Shown piece by piece: positions 51,388 to 59,666 of a stretch of DNA of 64,000 nucleotides. The DNA lies in contig JAYKHL010000037.1 in the NCBI GenBank assembly GCA_035284865.1, positions 15,412 to 79,411 on the forward strand, read 5' to 3'. Each line of letters starts with the position of its first letter. The first letter of the stretch is position 1. Under the pieces are notes generated by a model. The model had not been told where the DNA came from. It saw nothing but the letters and a program-made list of their open reading frames with translations, and did not search any database. This stretch comes from JAYKHL01 sp035284865. GTDB lineage: Bacteria > Cyanobacteriota > Sericytochromatia > S15B-MN24 > JAQBPE01. The translations under genes were made by a program, and so were the position numbers.

Positions 51388-51465
51388 GCGGCTCCTTCTG
51401 CGTGCATTCAAACCCCCGATTCTACGCAGGCTGTGCGGCCCGGTCAACCCGTCCCGCGGCCCGGG

Positions 51466-52482
51466 TCACCCCCTGGCGAGCCCGTCCCGCGCGATCTTGC
51501 GAAGCCACCCCAGGTCCTGCTTGAGCGCTGTCTCCAGCTCGGCCAGCGTCACGGTGGTGGCCCGGGCCTCGGCGAGGCTGCCGAACAGCGCGTGGGTCGC
51601 CAGGTCTTCAAGCGCGAGCCGCGGGCCAGGGCCCGTGAACGGTGAGGGCCGTGCAGCCCGGGGGTCCCGCTTCTCGACGCCCACGCGCGCCAGGAGCCCG
51701 GCGGGCTCGGCGCCCGCCAGCGCCTCGGCCTTGAGCGACTGTGCCAGCTCGGGCTCGAGCCCCAGGGTCTCCACGTCGAGCTGGCGAGCCAGGTCCAGCC
51801 GCCTCCGGGTCTCGGCCACCGTCACCCCCCCGGCGAGGATGGCCCCGAGCAGGGCAGCACGATGCTCGGCTTGTGGCAGCTGGTTGACCAGGATGGCGTG
51901 CGAGGGCGTCAGGACCTCGAAGACGGCCGCATCCCGAGCACCACGCCAGGCCGCCAGCACATCCGGAGCCAGGTTGAGCAGCCGCGTCCGCATGTGGACG
52001 TAGTCACGGGACTTGCCGATCTTCTCGCCCAGGCCTTCCTCCGTCCAGCCATAGCGCTGCTTCAGCTGCACGAGGTACTCGGCCTCCTCCAGCGGCGTGA
52101 GGTCGGCCCGCTGCAGGTTCTCCAGCAAGGCGAGGACCGCCACCTCATCCTCCCCGTAGTCCCGAACGATGGCGGGCACGGTGTCCAGGCCGGCGAGCCG
52201 GGCGGCCCGCCAGCGACGCTCCCCGCAGACGAGGCGGTAGCGGACGGGGTCATCCCCGGCCACGTCCCGCCGGGCGATCACGATGATGGGCTGAATCACC
52301 CCGTGGGCCTTGATGCTGGCAGCAAGCTCCGCCAGGGCAGCCTCATCCATCGTCTGGCGGGGCTGCCCGGGCAGCGGACCGATCTGGTCGAGCGGCAGCT
52401 GCGGCAAGGGCGTGCCCCGGTGCTGCTTGCGGCCAGCGGCGAGGGCGTCGAACGCCTTGAGCGAGGTCCCTGCGGCCGTCAT
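51466..52482 (-). CDS. ParB-like protein
   Basis: 338 residues from ATG 52482, which overlaps the upstream stop by one base (TGATG). The ParB/Srx domain has LPGQPRQTMDEAALAELAASI, GVIQPIIVIAR, YRLVCGERRWRAARLAGLDTVPAIV and ENLQRADLTPLEEAEYLVQL, followed by an HTH region (TEEGLGEKIGKSRDYVHMRTRLLNL). The conserved GERRxRA nucleotide-binding box is intact. No parA is adjacent; the partner is an ExeA-type ATPase instead. A chromosomal or element-borne partition or transcription function is possible. Confidence 0.85.
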   Translation of the reverse strand: MTAAGTSLKAFDALAAGRKQHRGTPLPQLPLDQIGPLPGQPRQTMDEAALAELAASIKAHGVIQPIIVIARRDVAGDDPVRYRLVCGERRWRAARLAGLDTVPAIVRDYGEDEVAVLALLENLQRADLTPLEEAEYLVQLKQRYGWTEEGLGEKIGKSRDYVHMRTRLLNLAPDVLAAWRGARDAAVFEVLTPSHAILVNQLPQAEHRAALLGAILAGGVTVAETRRRLDLARQLDVETLGLEPELAQSLKAEALAGAEPAGLLARVGVEKRDPRAARPSPFTGPGPRLALEDLATHALFGSLAEARATTVTLAELETALKQDLGWLRKIARDGLARG

Positions 52483-53402
52483 CAGCCCACCTCCGCCAGG
52501 CCGGCGAGCACGGGCGGCTCCGCAAGGCCGTGGCCCCGGGCCGCAGCCTCCCTGTCGCACACGGCCCGTGCCCGTTCGCCAGAGATGTAGAACGCGCCAT
52601 CCGCGTAGGCCGCCTGCATCATGTTGAAGGCCAGCGTGCACACGCGACGGGGGATGCCGCGGCTGGCCACGTAAAGGGCCTCGATGGCTTCCGGCGCGAA
52701 CAAGGGAGCCCCGCCCCAGCCAGCCACCTGGAGGCGGAACTCGAGGAGGTCTGCCACCTCCTCCCGGTTGAGGGGATCCAGGGTCGAGGTGGTGAAGATG
52801 CGGCTCTCGATCTCCGGGTGGCGAGCGAGGTTGAGCCGAAGCCCCTCCTGGCCGACCAGCACGACGGAGATCGACTTCTCGTCCATGGCCGAGAAGTTGT
52901 TGATCTGCTTGAGGATCGGCAACCCCCCGTTGCCGCGGATCCCGTCACTGAGTAGCTGGGCCTCATCGATGATGAGCACGGGGTGACGCCCCTGGGCATA
53001 GGCCTCCATCAGGTAGGTTGCAAAGGCATCGAACTGCCCGAGCTTGGTGCCCCTGCGCGCCACCCCGTAGAGGTCACAGATGTGCTTGAGCAGCTGCAGC
53101 CCGGTGTAAGACGGGTTGCTGATCACCTGCACGTCGTAAGCGGGGCTCTCCGCCAGGATGGTCACGAGGCGACGCACGAGCATCGACTTGCCCGCCCCGT
53201 AAGCCCCCACGATGCTGACCAACCCCTGACGCGACTCGATGCCCATGATGGTGCGCGTGAGGCACGCCTTCAGGGGGGGCGTGAGGAACTGCCAACGGGG
53301 GTCCTCGCTGAGCTGGAAGGGCAGCTCCACCAGCCCGAAGTGAGACAGGAGGTCGGCGAGGGTCTTCAGCTGGAACGGCGCGGTCAGGGTCGTCACTTGC
53401 AC
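52482..53402 (-). CDS. ExeA/TniB-type AAA ATPase
   Basis: 306 residues. AAA_22/ExeA-like features: FGLVELPFQLSEDPRWQFL, Walker A GAYGAGKS, Walker B HPVLIIDEAQLL, ISVVLVGQEGLRLNL (sensor 1 region), LDPLNREEVADLLEFRL and an Arg-finger-like RGIPRRVC. Such ATPases serve secretion (ExeA) or transposition target selection (TniB/TnsC). Here it is translated ahead of parB. An AT-rich 24-base inverted repeat lies 44 bases upstream. No transposase or secretion gene is nearby. Confidence 0.82.
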   Translation of the reverse strand: MQVTTLTAPFQLKTLADLLSHFGLVELPFQLSEDPRWQFLTPPLKACLTRTIMGIESRQGLVSIVGAYGAGKSMLVRRLVTILAESPAYDVQVISNPSYTGLQLLKHICDLYGVARRGTKLGQFDAFATYLMEAYAQGRHPVLIIDEAQLLSDGIRGNGGLPILKQINNFSAMDEKSISVVLVGQEGLRLNLARHPEIESRIFTTSTLDPLNREEVADLLEFRLQVAGWGGAPLFAPEAIEALYVASRGIPRRVCTLAFNMMQAAYADGAFYISGERARAVCDREAAARGHGLAEPPVLAGLAEVG

Positions 53403-53446
53403 CTCGAAAGGTCGTGGTCGTGGAAAAACCGGGGCGAAATGGCCTG

Positions 53447-53470
53447 AAATTTACAATATTATGTCAATTT
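53447..53470. promoter_or_regulatory. AT-rich palindrome between ExeA-like ATPase and divergent gene
   Basis: AAATTTACA-ATATTA-TGTCAATTT: 9-base arms matching at 8 of 9 positions around a 6-base centre. On the minus strand it includes TTGACA, a perfect -35 hexamer. It is the most AT-rich spot seen in this GC-rich window. A regulator- or ParB-type binding site controlling the ParB/ExeA operon is plausible. Confidence 0.5.
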
Positions 53471-53553
53471 CGAGCCGGGCGAGCATCTTGCCACACGGGG
53501 ATCCGCCTGTCAATGGCGTTGACGCGCGCGGGCCAGGCAACCATCATGGCGGC

Positions 53554-53907
53554 ATGTCCAAGAGCACCAAGAAGCAACGGCTGCGGGCGCGCGCCCAGGC
53601 ACCAGAGGCCGCGGTGCCGGCCACGGCCCCCGCGCCCGTCCCGGCCCCCAGGCCAGTGGACGAGGCGCTGTACGCCCGGGTGCTGGCCGCGGTGCAGGCC
53701 GCCGGGCAGCAAGACGGCCCGGGTACGTGGCTTTACAACGGCGAGACTGTCAGCATCAAGCTGGTGGAGGGGGGCGCCGACGCGCCCAGGCGCCTGCTGG
53801 TGGCGGCCTTCCAGCTGGGCGTCGTGTACCAGGTGGAGGGCGATCGCGAGGTCGTCCGGCGTCCCGGCAGCTGGGAGGAGGCCTTGCCCGGGGGGCCCGC
53901 TACCTGA
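53554..53907 (+). CDS. Small basic-headed protein of unknown function
   Basis: About 117 residues. A Lys/Arg-rich N-terminus (MSKSTKKQRLRARAQ) and a Pro/Ala linker are followed by a compact domain (VDEALYARVLAAVQAAG, LYNGETVSIKLVEGG, VVYQVEGDREVVRRPGSW). No family is recognised. ATG 53554 is the likeliest start although its ribosome-binding site is poor; an in-frame ATG at 53461 lies inside the palindrome. Its 3' end overlaps that of the minus-strand lipoprotein gene by 8 bases. Confidence 0.5.
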   Translation: MSKSTKKQRLRARAQAPEAAVPATAPAPVPAPRPVDEALYARVLAAVQAAGQQDGPGTWLYNGETVSIKLVEGGADAPRRLLVAAFQLGVVYQVEGDREVVRRPGSWEEALPGGPAT

Positions 53908-54535
53908 CGCTGACGGTGGGAGAGGGCCCGAGGGGCATCACGACGGGCGAGGGCGGGGGTGCGCTCGGTCGGGGCGAGGCCCCGGCCCTGCGGAGGTACT
54001 TGAGGCCCAGCGCCATCACGGCCTCGCTGGCGTCTCGCAACGCGGTGGCCTCCCAGCTCAGCGAGGGAGCCAGGTCCTGGTCGTAGGAAACGTGCTTGAG
54101 CAGGCCACCCAGCTCGACGCGCAGTTCGGGGCCGACCAGGCCACCGCCCTGATCGTAGGCCCCGTAGTGGCCGTCGTAAAGGTCGAACAGGCGGGTCTCC
54201 AGGAGGCGCTCCGTGAGGGCCAACAGCTCGGTGCGGGAGGGGGTGAAGGTGCCGCCACGCCCCCCGGACCCGGACATCTGGGCGCCATACGTGGAAGGCC
54301 CCTGGGAGGCAATCACGAGGGCCGACTCGGAGTGCGCCGTCGCGCGAAAGCTGACGGTCCACGTCACGACCTTGCCTGCCCGCCACGCCTGGAACCGCCG
54401 AGCGAACTCGTCCTGCCTGTAATAGGGCACCTGGAACGCGGAGAACCGCACGACGGGGTTCACGGGCAGGTACACGAGGTCACAGCCACCGAGGGCGAGC
54501 ACCGCCGCCGCCAGGGCTCCCTGCACGCGCGTCAT
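53900..54535 (-). CDS. Hypothetical lipoprotein
   Basis: 211 residues. The signal peptide ends in the lipobox ALGGC (Cys about residue 18). The mature domain has VVTWTVSFRATAHSES, RTELLALTERLLETRLFDLYD and a conserved-looking LRVELGGLLKHVSYD. The tail is Pro/Ser-rich. No family is recognised. ATG 54535 overlaps the upstream small gene's stop (ATGA), so the two form an operon. Confidence 0.68.
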   Translation of the reverse strand: MTRVQGALAAAVLALGGCDLVYLPVNPVVRFSAFQVPYYRQDEFARRFQAWRAGKVVTWTVSFRATAHSESALVIASQGPSTYGAQMSGSGGRGGTFTPSRTELLALTERLLETRLFDLYDGHYGAYDQGGGLVGPELRVELGGLLKHVSYDQDLAPSLSWEATALRDASEAVMALGLKYLRRAGASPRPSAPPPSPVVMPLGPSPTVSVR

Positions 54536-54726
54536 CGAGGCCCAACCCGCTCAACGAGCGCCGCGTACCTCGCCTGCTCGGCCAGCAAGTAGGCGATCAT
54601 CTCCGCGTCACGAGGCTCCCGGGCCTCCTCACGGGCCAACCGCTCGGCGAGTCCGTCCAGGTAGGCCCGGGTCCACTTCGCGTTGTCGCCATCGAGTTCG
54701 GTGACGTCGTCGAGACCATCCGCCAC
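54532..54726 (-). CDS. Small acidic helical protein
   Basis: 64 residues from a GTG at 54726 with AGGAGGG upstream. Helical and charged (TRAYLDGLAERLAREEAREP, EMIAYLLAEQARYAALVER). No family is recognised. The 4-base overlap with the lipoprotein start argues that it is a real, co-translated gene. Confidence 0.6.
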   Translation of the reverse strand: MADGLDDVTELDGDNAKWTRAYLDGLAERLAREEAREPRDAEMIAYLLAEQARYAALVERVGPR

Positions 54727-54802
54727 GCGGCAGCCCTCCTCTCCCGCTCCATTCTGGCGGGTGGACCCGCCGACGGGCAAGAGGCCCGGGTCACCCCGCG
54801 GG

Positions 54803-54808
54803 TACAAT
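54803..54808 (+). promoter_or_regulatory. -10-like box (TACAAT) upstream of fliD
   Basis: CGCGGGTACAATCCC lies 99 bases before the fliD ATG, in the recurrent G-rich context. Confidence 0.4.
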
Positions 54809-54820
54809 CCCAGGGGCGCC

Positions 54821-54848
54821 TCAAGTCCGACGGCCGGCCGGCCGATGG
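54821..54848 (+). promoter_or_regulatory. Possible sigma-28 (FliA)-type promoter of fliD
   Basis: TCAAGTCC-N12-GCCGATGG resembles the flagellar sigma-28 pattern TAAAGTTT-N11-GCCGATAA. The -10 half matches 6 of 8 bases; the -35 half is partial and the spacer is one base longer. Confidence 0.3.
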
Positions 54849-54907
54849 AGCATGGGGCCTGGCGCCGTCCACGGAAGGACTGTCGCCGCCCAGGGGAGGG
54901 TCCTGCC

Positions 54908-56416
54908 ATGAGTGACATCCGGTTCAGTGGGCTGGCCAGCGGCATCGACACACAGGCGTTGATCGACAAGCTCATCCAGCTCGAGCGGCGCCCGATCACC
55001 AAGCTTCAGGGCGAGATCAGCCAGAACAACACCAAGCTGGAGCGGCTGCGGGCCCTGAACACCAAGCTGAAGGCGCTGGATGCGGCGGCGGCCAAGGTCA
55101 TGGGGTCCAACGGCCTCGCCAGCTCCCCCCTGGCCGGGCGCTCGGCCACGTTGTCGAACACGACCGTTGGCGCCATGACAGCCGCGGGAAGCGCGCCCAA
55201 GGGCACCTACAGCTTCACCGTGAACGCCGTTGCGGCGGACGCCAAGATGCTCGGGAGCCTCACGGGGCGAGCCGCGGACGACAGCCTGGCGCTCGGCTAC
55301 ACGGCCACCAACACCTACCGCATCAGCCTGGACGCGGACCCGACGGGCAAGTTCGTCGACATCAACCTCACGGACACCACCTCGCTCGCCGACGTCGCAG
55401 CCGCCATCAACGCCGAGGCCAACTCCCCCGTCACGGCCACCGTCACGAACGCCACGGCCAGCCAGTCCAGGTTGGTGCTGGTCAGCAAGACCAGCGGCGA
55501 GCCCGGCACCTTCACGGTGGGGGTGGTAGGCTCCGAGCAGGCCACCGGCCCCAAGCTGTCGGACTACGGCCTGGCTGCCGGCACGGCCTCCGGCACCAAC
55601 GCCAGCATCAGCATCGACGGAGACGCGGCCATCACCAGCTCCACCAACACCTTCGTGGACGCGCTACCTGGCACCACCTTCACGGCCTTCACCACGGGCA
55701 CGACCAGCGTCACCATCGACAATGACGTGGCCACGGCCAGGGGCGCCGTCAAGGATCTCGTGGCCCGGTACAACGAGGTCATCTCCCAGCTGCGAGAAGA
55801 CACCCGGTACGACCCTGGCTCCCAGAGGGGCGGCCCCCTGCGCAGCGAGAGCGGCGTCCGGGGCCTGTCCCAGGCCCTCAGCCGCATGGTCACCGAGACC
55901 TTCGACGGCACGGGCACCAACGGCACCTTCTCGAACTACAAGGCCGCCGGGCTGACGGTGAACCGGGACGGCACGCTCTCGCTGGACGAGAAGACCCTGG
56001 ATGACGCCATCAAGTCCAACCCGACGGAGCTGCACAGGCTCTTTGCCAACGAGGACGGCGAAACCAGCGGCAGCGTCCGGCTGAACCTGGGCGGCAGCGA
56101 CACCACCATGGGTGACGGCCTCGCCAACAGGCTCCGGGCGCTGGTCAGCTCCGCGACGGATCTTTCCAGCCCCTACAACGCGGTGGGAGCCACCGGTGGG
56201 CGCTCGCCCGGCCTGGTGCTGGGCGCCATCAACGCCGTCACCCGCGCCAACACCCGCCTGAACGACCGCATCGACGGCGAGGAGCGCCGGGTGGAGCGGC
56301 GGGAGAGGCTGCTGCGCCTCCAGTTCCAGAACATGGAGCGCGCCATCTCGGGCCTGAGGGCCCAGGGCAGCTACCTGTCAAACCAGCTGGCCAGCCTGCA
56401 GGGCCAGCAGGGCTGA
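54908..56416 (+). CDS. fliD: Flagellar cap protein FliD
   Basis: 502 residues, flagellar hook-associated protein 2. The N-terminus IRFSGLASGIDTQALIDKLIQLERRPI is the classical FliD start. The hook IN motif is about 210-240, and the C-terminal domain has AAGLTVNRDGTLSLDEKTLDDAI followed by a coiled coil ending in GLRAQGSYLSNQLASLQG. It caps the growing filament and folds flagellin subunits. ATG 54908 follows GGGAGGG. No other flagellar genes adjoin it apart from the FliD-like gene about 51 kb away. Confidence 0.94.
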   Translation: MSDIRFSGLASGIDTQALIDKLIQLERRPITKLQGEISQNNTKLERLRALNTKLKALDAAAAKVMGSNGLASSPLAGRSATLSNTTVGAMTAAGSAPKGTYSFTVNAVAADAKMLGSLTGRAADDSLALGYTATNTYRISLDADPTGKFVDINLTDTTSLADVAAAINAEANSPVTATVTNATASQSRLVLVSKTSGEPGTFTVGVVGSEQATGPKLSDYGLAAGTASGTNASISIDGDAAITSSTNTFVDALPGTTFTAFTTGTTSVTIDNDVATARGAVKDLVARYNEVISQLREDTRYDPGSQRGGPLRSESGVRGLSQALSRMVTETFDGTGTNGTFSNYKAAGLTVNRDGTLSLDEKTLDDAIKSNPTELHRLFANEDGETSGSVRLNLGGSDTTMGDGLANRLRALVSSATDLSSPYNAVGATGGRSPGLVLGAINAVTRANTRLNDRIDGEERRVERRERLLRLQFQNMERAISGLRAQGSYLSNQLASLQGQQG

Positions 56417-56455
56417 GGCCTGGCCCTGGTCGGGCAGCCGGACCGAACAGGCCCC

Positions 56456-57538
56456 TCAGCCACCCAGGCCGGACCCGTGGAAGGCGCCTCGCATCATCCG
56501 TTGCAGCTCGTTCGGGTTGTCCGAGTAGCTGAGGGCGTCGTCCAGGGAGATGATCTCGTCCTGGTAGTAGTTGAAGATGGCGTTGTTCATCGACATCATG
56601 CCGTCCATGCCCCCCTGGGCGATGATGTCGTAACACGAGCCGATCTCGTTCTTCTGGATGAGGTCCGACACGGTGGGCGTGCCGATGAGGATCTCGTGAC
56701 ACGCCACGCGGCCCGGCCCATCCGAGCGCTGGATGAGGCGCTGCGCGATGCAGCCCTTGAGCACGACGGCGAGTTCGTGCCGCAAGGCCTCTCGTTCCTC
56801 GGGGGGGAAGGTGTTCAGGATGCGGGTGATGGTCTGCACCGAGTCCGTGGTGTGCAGCGTCGAGAGCACCAGGTGGCCGGTCTCGGCTGCCTTCATGGCT
56901 GCCAAGATCGTCTCCTGGTCACGCATCTCACCGATGAGGATCACGTCGGGGTCCTGCCGCAGGGCGTACTTGAGCGCCATCGGAAAGGTCGGCGTGTCCG
57001 TGCCAAGCTCCCGCTGGGTCACAATCGATTTCTTGTTCGTGTAGTAGAACTCGATCGGGTCCTCGATCGTGACAATGTGAACGTCCTTGGTGGTGTTGAT
57101 GAAGTCCACCATCGCGGCCAGCGTGGTGGACTTGCCCGAGCCCGTCGGCCCCGTGACGAGCACCAACCCCTGTCGCTCGAGCGCCAGCTTCTTGAGCACC
57201 GGCGGAAGCGACAGGTCGTCCATCGGGACGGGCTCCATCGGGATGACGCGCAGGGCCGCCCCGATGGCGCCCTGCTCGGAGTAGACGTTCATACGGAACC
57301 GCGCCAACCCCTCGATCATCAAGGACATGTCCATCTCCCTGTGCCGTTCGAAGCGCTCGCGCTGCTCGGAGGTCATGATGGCGAACAGCGACTGCCTGGC
57401 CTCATCCGCCGTGAGCGGGGGCCACTCCGTGGGCACGATCCGGCCGTCGATGCGCAACATCGGCGGGCTGTTGGTCTTGATGTGGATGTCCGAGGCGCCC
57501 TTGTGGACCGCCACCCGCAGGAAGTCGAGGATATGCAC
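56456..57538 (-). CDS. pilT: Type IV pilus retraction ATPase PilT
   Basis: 360 residues. Walker A GPTGSGKST (130-138), Asp box VTIEDPIEF, Walker B DVILIGEMRD (198-207) and His box STLHTTDS (226-233) are all intact, with the N-terminal ASDIHI motif. GTG start with GGGAG upstream. It powers pilus retraction (twitching). It belongs to the type IVa pilus, distinct from the Tad system earlier in the window. The C-terminal helix has TVSDLIQKNEIGSCYDII in place of the AIRNLIRE-type motif. Confidence 0.94.
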   Translation of the reverse strand: MHILDFLRVAVHKGASDIHIKTNSPPMLRIDGRIVPTEWPPLTADEARQSLFAIMTSEQRERFERHREMDMSLMIEGLARFRMNVYSEQGAIGAALRVIPMEPVPMDDLSLPPVLKKLALERQGLVLVTGPTGSGKSTTLAAMVDFINTTKDVHIVTIEDPIEFYYTNKKSIVTQRELGTDTPTFPMALKYALRQDPDVILIGEMRDQETILAAMKAAETGHLVLSTLHTTDSVQTITRILNTFPPEEREALRHELAVVLKGCIAQRLIQRSDGPGRVACHEILIGTPTVSDLIQKNEIGSCYDIIAQGGMDGMMSMNNAIFNYYQDEIISLDDALSYSDNPNELQRMMRGAFHGSGLGG

Positions 57539-57615
57539 GGTATCAGGCTCCCATCCGTGGGGTCATGGGGGTGGGCGCCTGGCCCGACCCGAACACGTCG
57601 ATGGCGTCCAGGCGG

Positions 57616-58164
57616 CTAGGCCCCCTGTGAGGAGGCAGGCGCGGCCGCCTGCGAGAGTGGCATGCCGACCAGCCGGCCTAACACCCGGTTGATTTCCATC
57701 AGGTCCCGGACGTGGTTCGCGTCGCTCGCCTCCGCGACCCAGGCCTCCACAGGCGTCCCCCGGTCGCTGGCAAAGTGGGCCTCGAGCTTGACGCGCGCGG
57801 GCAAGAAATCCGCGCCCCGGATGCCCGCGAGGTCCTCCATGGCGGGCGCAGGGTACTCCCACTTCAGTTCGCTGAGCAGGTGGATGCGCTTCTTGCTCGC
57901 GAGGTGCGTCTTGGGATAGAAGTTGATGCGGATGAAGAACGCCGTGGTCACCAGCACGACGTTCACGGAGTAGTACGTGAAGTCACGCTCGGCCGTGCCC
58001 CCCGAGGTCTCGATGATCGGGTAGCAGACCAGAATCCGGTCCTGCGGGTGGACGAGGTCCCGCAGCGTCTGGATCAACACCTGCCCGATGAAGGGGGTCT
58101 GTGCCGCCTGCTGCAGCAGCTCGTTGAGCTTGGGATGGCCGTAGGTGGCGCTGCCGGTGCTCAT
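57616..58164 (-). CDS. Conserved-looking hypothetical protein upstream of pilT
   Basis: 182 residues from ATG 58164 with GGAGG upstream. No signal peptide or membrane segment. The sequence has a helix-rich N-terminus (LNELLQQAAQTPFIGQVLI), a central beta portion (ILVCYPIIETSGGTAERDF, VVLVTTAFFIRINFYP) and a helical end. No family is recognised. It lies 77 bases ahead of pilT in the same direction and may be co-transcribed. Confidence 0.65.
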   Translation of the reverse strand: MSTGSATYGHPKLNELLQQAAQTPFIGQVLIQTLRDLVHPQDRILVCYPIIETSGGTAERDFTYYSVNVVLVTTAFFIRINFYPKTHLASKKRIHLLSELKWEYPAPAMEDLAGIRGADFLPARVKLEAHFASDRGTPVEAWVAEASDANHVRDLMEINRVLGRLVGMPLSQAAAPASSQGA

Positions 58165-58215
58165 TGGTTGGCCTCCAGGCCTTGCTACCCCAGAAACCCG
58201 GCCAGTCCTGGATTT

Positions 58216-59490
58216 CTAGGCTTTCCGAATCGTTTCTACCCCACCCATGTACGGCCGTAACGCCTCCGGGATCCGGATCGAGCCGTCCGCCTGCTGGCCG
58301 TTCTCGAAGAGGGCGGCCACCGTCCTCCCCACCGCCAGCCCCGAGCCGTTGAGGGTGTGGGGATGGTGCAGCTTCCCGGCCGCGTCCCGAAAGCGCATGT
58401 TCCCCCTGCGGGCCTGGAAATCCGTGCAGTTCGAGCAGCTGGAAATCTCCCGGTACTTGCCCTGAGAGGGGAACCAGACCTCCAGATCGTAGGTCTTGGC
58501 CGCGTTGAAGCCGGTGTCGCCACCGCACAGCAGCACCACCCGGTAGGGCAGCTCGAGGCGCTGCAGGATGGCCTCTGCGTTCGCGACCATGCCCTCGAGC
58601 TCCGCGAAGCTGCTGCCAGGCGGCACGATCTTGACCATCTCGACCTTATCGAACTGGTGCACCCGGATCATTCCCTTGGTGTCCCTGCCCGCCGCCCCGG
58701 CCTCCGAGCGGAAGCACGGTGTGCCGGCCGTCAGGTACATCGGCAGCATCGCCTCGTCGAGAATCTCGTCGCGGTGGATGTTGGTAAGGGGCACCTCCGC
58801 CGTGGGGATCAGGTAGTACGGCGTGCCCGTGAGGTGAAACAGCTGGTCCTCGAACTTGGGGAGGTTGCCGTTGGCCGTCAACGTGTCGGCGTTGCTGATG
58901 TACGGAGGCTGCACCTCGGTGTAGCCGTGCTCCCCCGTGTGCACGTCGAGCATCAGGTTCAGGACGGCCCGCTCCAGACGGGCCGCCAGGCCCCGCAGCA
59001 GCACGAAGCGGGAGCCTGCGAGCTTGGCGGCCCGCTCGAAGTCGAGGAGGCCGAGGGCCTCTCCGAGCTCATGGTGGCCCCTGGGCTCGAACGAGAAGCC
59101 AGGGGGCTCGCCCCAGTGCCGCACCACGACGTTCGCGAGCTCGTCCGTCCCCTCCGGCACGCTCGCATCAAGCAGGTTGGGGAGGGTCAGCAGAAACGCC
59201 CCCCGCGCGGCCTCGACCTCCGCCAACCCGGCCTCAAGGCCCTTGATCTCGTCCGACAGCCGCTTCATGTCACCCAGGATGCCCGAGGCATCCTGGCCCG
59301 CCTGCTTGAGCTTCGCGATCTGCCCGGAAGCCGCGTTGCGCTCGGCCCGCAGGGCATCGAGCCGGGTCTGGCTCTCCCGGAAGCGCGCATCCAGCGCCTG
59401 CAGCTCATCAAGTGCCAGCGCGCTGTGGCGACGGCGCAAGCTGGCCGCGACCGTGTCGGGTTCCTGACGGATGAGGCGGATGTCGAGCAT
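58216..59490 (-). CDS. serS: Seryl-tRNA synthetase
   Basis: 424 residues, class II aminoacyl-tRNA synthetase charging tRNA-Ser. The N-terminal coiled-coil arm (about 25-105) is followed by the catalytic domain: FHLTGTPYYLIPTAEVPLTN, motif 2 PCFRSEAGAAGRDTKGMIR, and motif 3 TLNGSGLAVGRTVAALFENG. ATG 59490 begins the canonical MLDIRLIRQEP; an ATG two codons upstream (59496) is an equally close fit to the AGGAG site. Confidence 0.97.
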   Translation of the reverse strand: MLDIRLIRQEPDTVAASLRRRHSALALDELQALDARFRESQTRLDALRAERNAASGQIAKLKQAGQDASGILGDMKRLSDEIKGLEAGLAEVEAARGAFLLTLPNLLDASVPEGTDELANVVVRHWGEPPGFSFEPRGHHELGEALGLLDFERAAKLAGSRFVLLRGLAARLERAVLNLMLDVHTGEHGYTEVQPPYISNADTLTANGNLPKFEDQLFHLTGTPYYLIPTAEVPLTNIHRDEILDEAMLPMYLTAGTPCFRSEAGAAGRDTKGMIRVHQFDKVEMVKIVPPGSSFAELEGMVANAEAILQRLELPYRVVLLCGGDTGFNAAKTYDLEVWFPSQGKYREISSCSNCTDFQARRGNMRFRDAAGKLHHPHTLNGSGLAVGRTVAALFENGQQADGSIRIPEALRPYMGGVETIRKA

Positions 59491-59556
59491 GGGCATGGGT
59501 CTCCTGAGCCGGGGCGCCACAGGTGACGGGGGCGCAGGCGAGGGAAAGCGGCGGCC

Positions 59557-59562
59557 ATTATA
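59557..59562 (-). promoter_or_regulatory. -10 box (TATAAT) of serS
   Basis: The minus strand reads GGCGGTATAATGGCC, a perfect -10 hexamer in the recurrent context, 67 bases before the serS ATG. Confidence 0.5.
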
Positions 59563-59597
59563 CCGCCTGACAGCCCGCTCGCGCCGGACGGCCTGAA

Positions 59598-59639
59598 AAG
59601 CCGAGGGCCGGGCCCCTTGTGGGGCCCGGGCCTCGGCTT
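59598..59639 (-). terminator. Rho-independent terminator of the CRP-family gene
   Basis: An 18-base-pair stem (AGCCGAGG..GGGCCCC with its complement, one mismatch) with loop TTGT, followed on the minus strand by TTTTC. It lies 28 bases after the stop at 59667 and before the serS promoter. Confidence 0.75.
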
Positions 59640-59666
59640 GCGTTCAGAAGGAGGAGACCGGAAAAC

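Noticed and set aside
51466..53470. Tn7-like or TniB-type transposon
   Set aside because: The ATPase resembles TniB only loosely, no transposase gene or terminal repeat pair is visible, and the partner is ParB.
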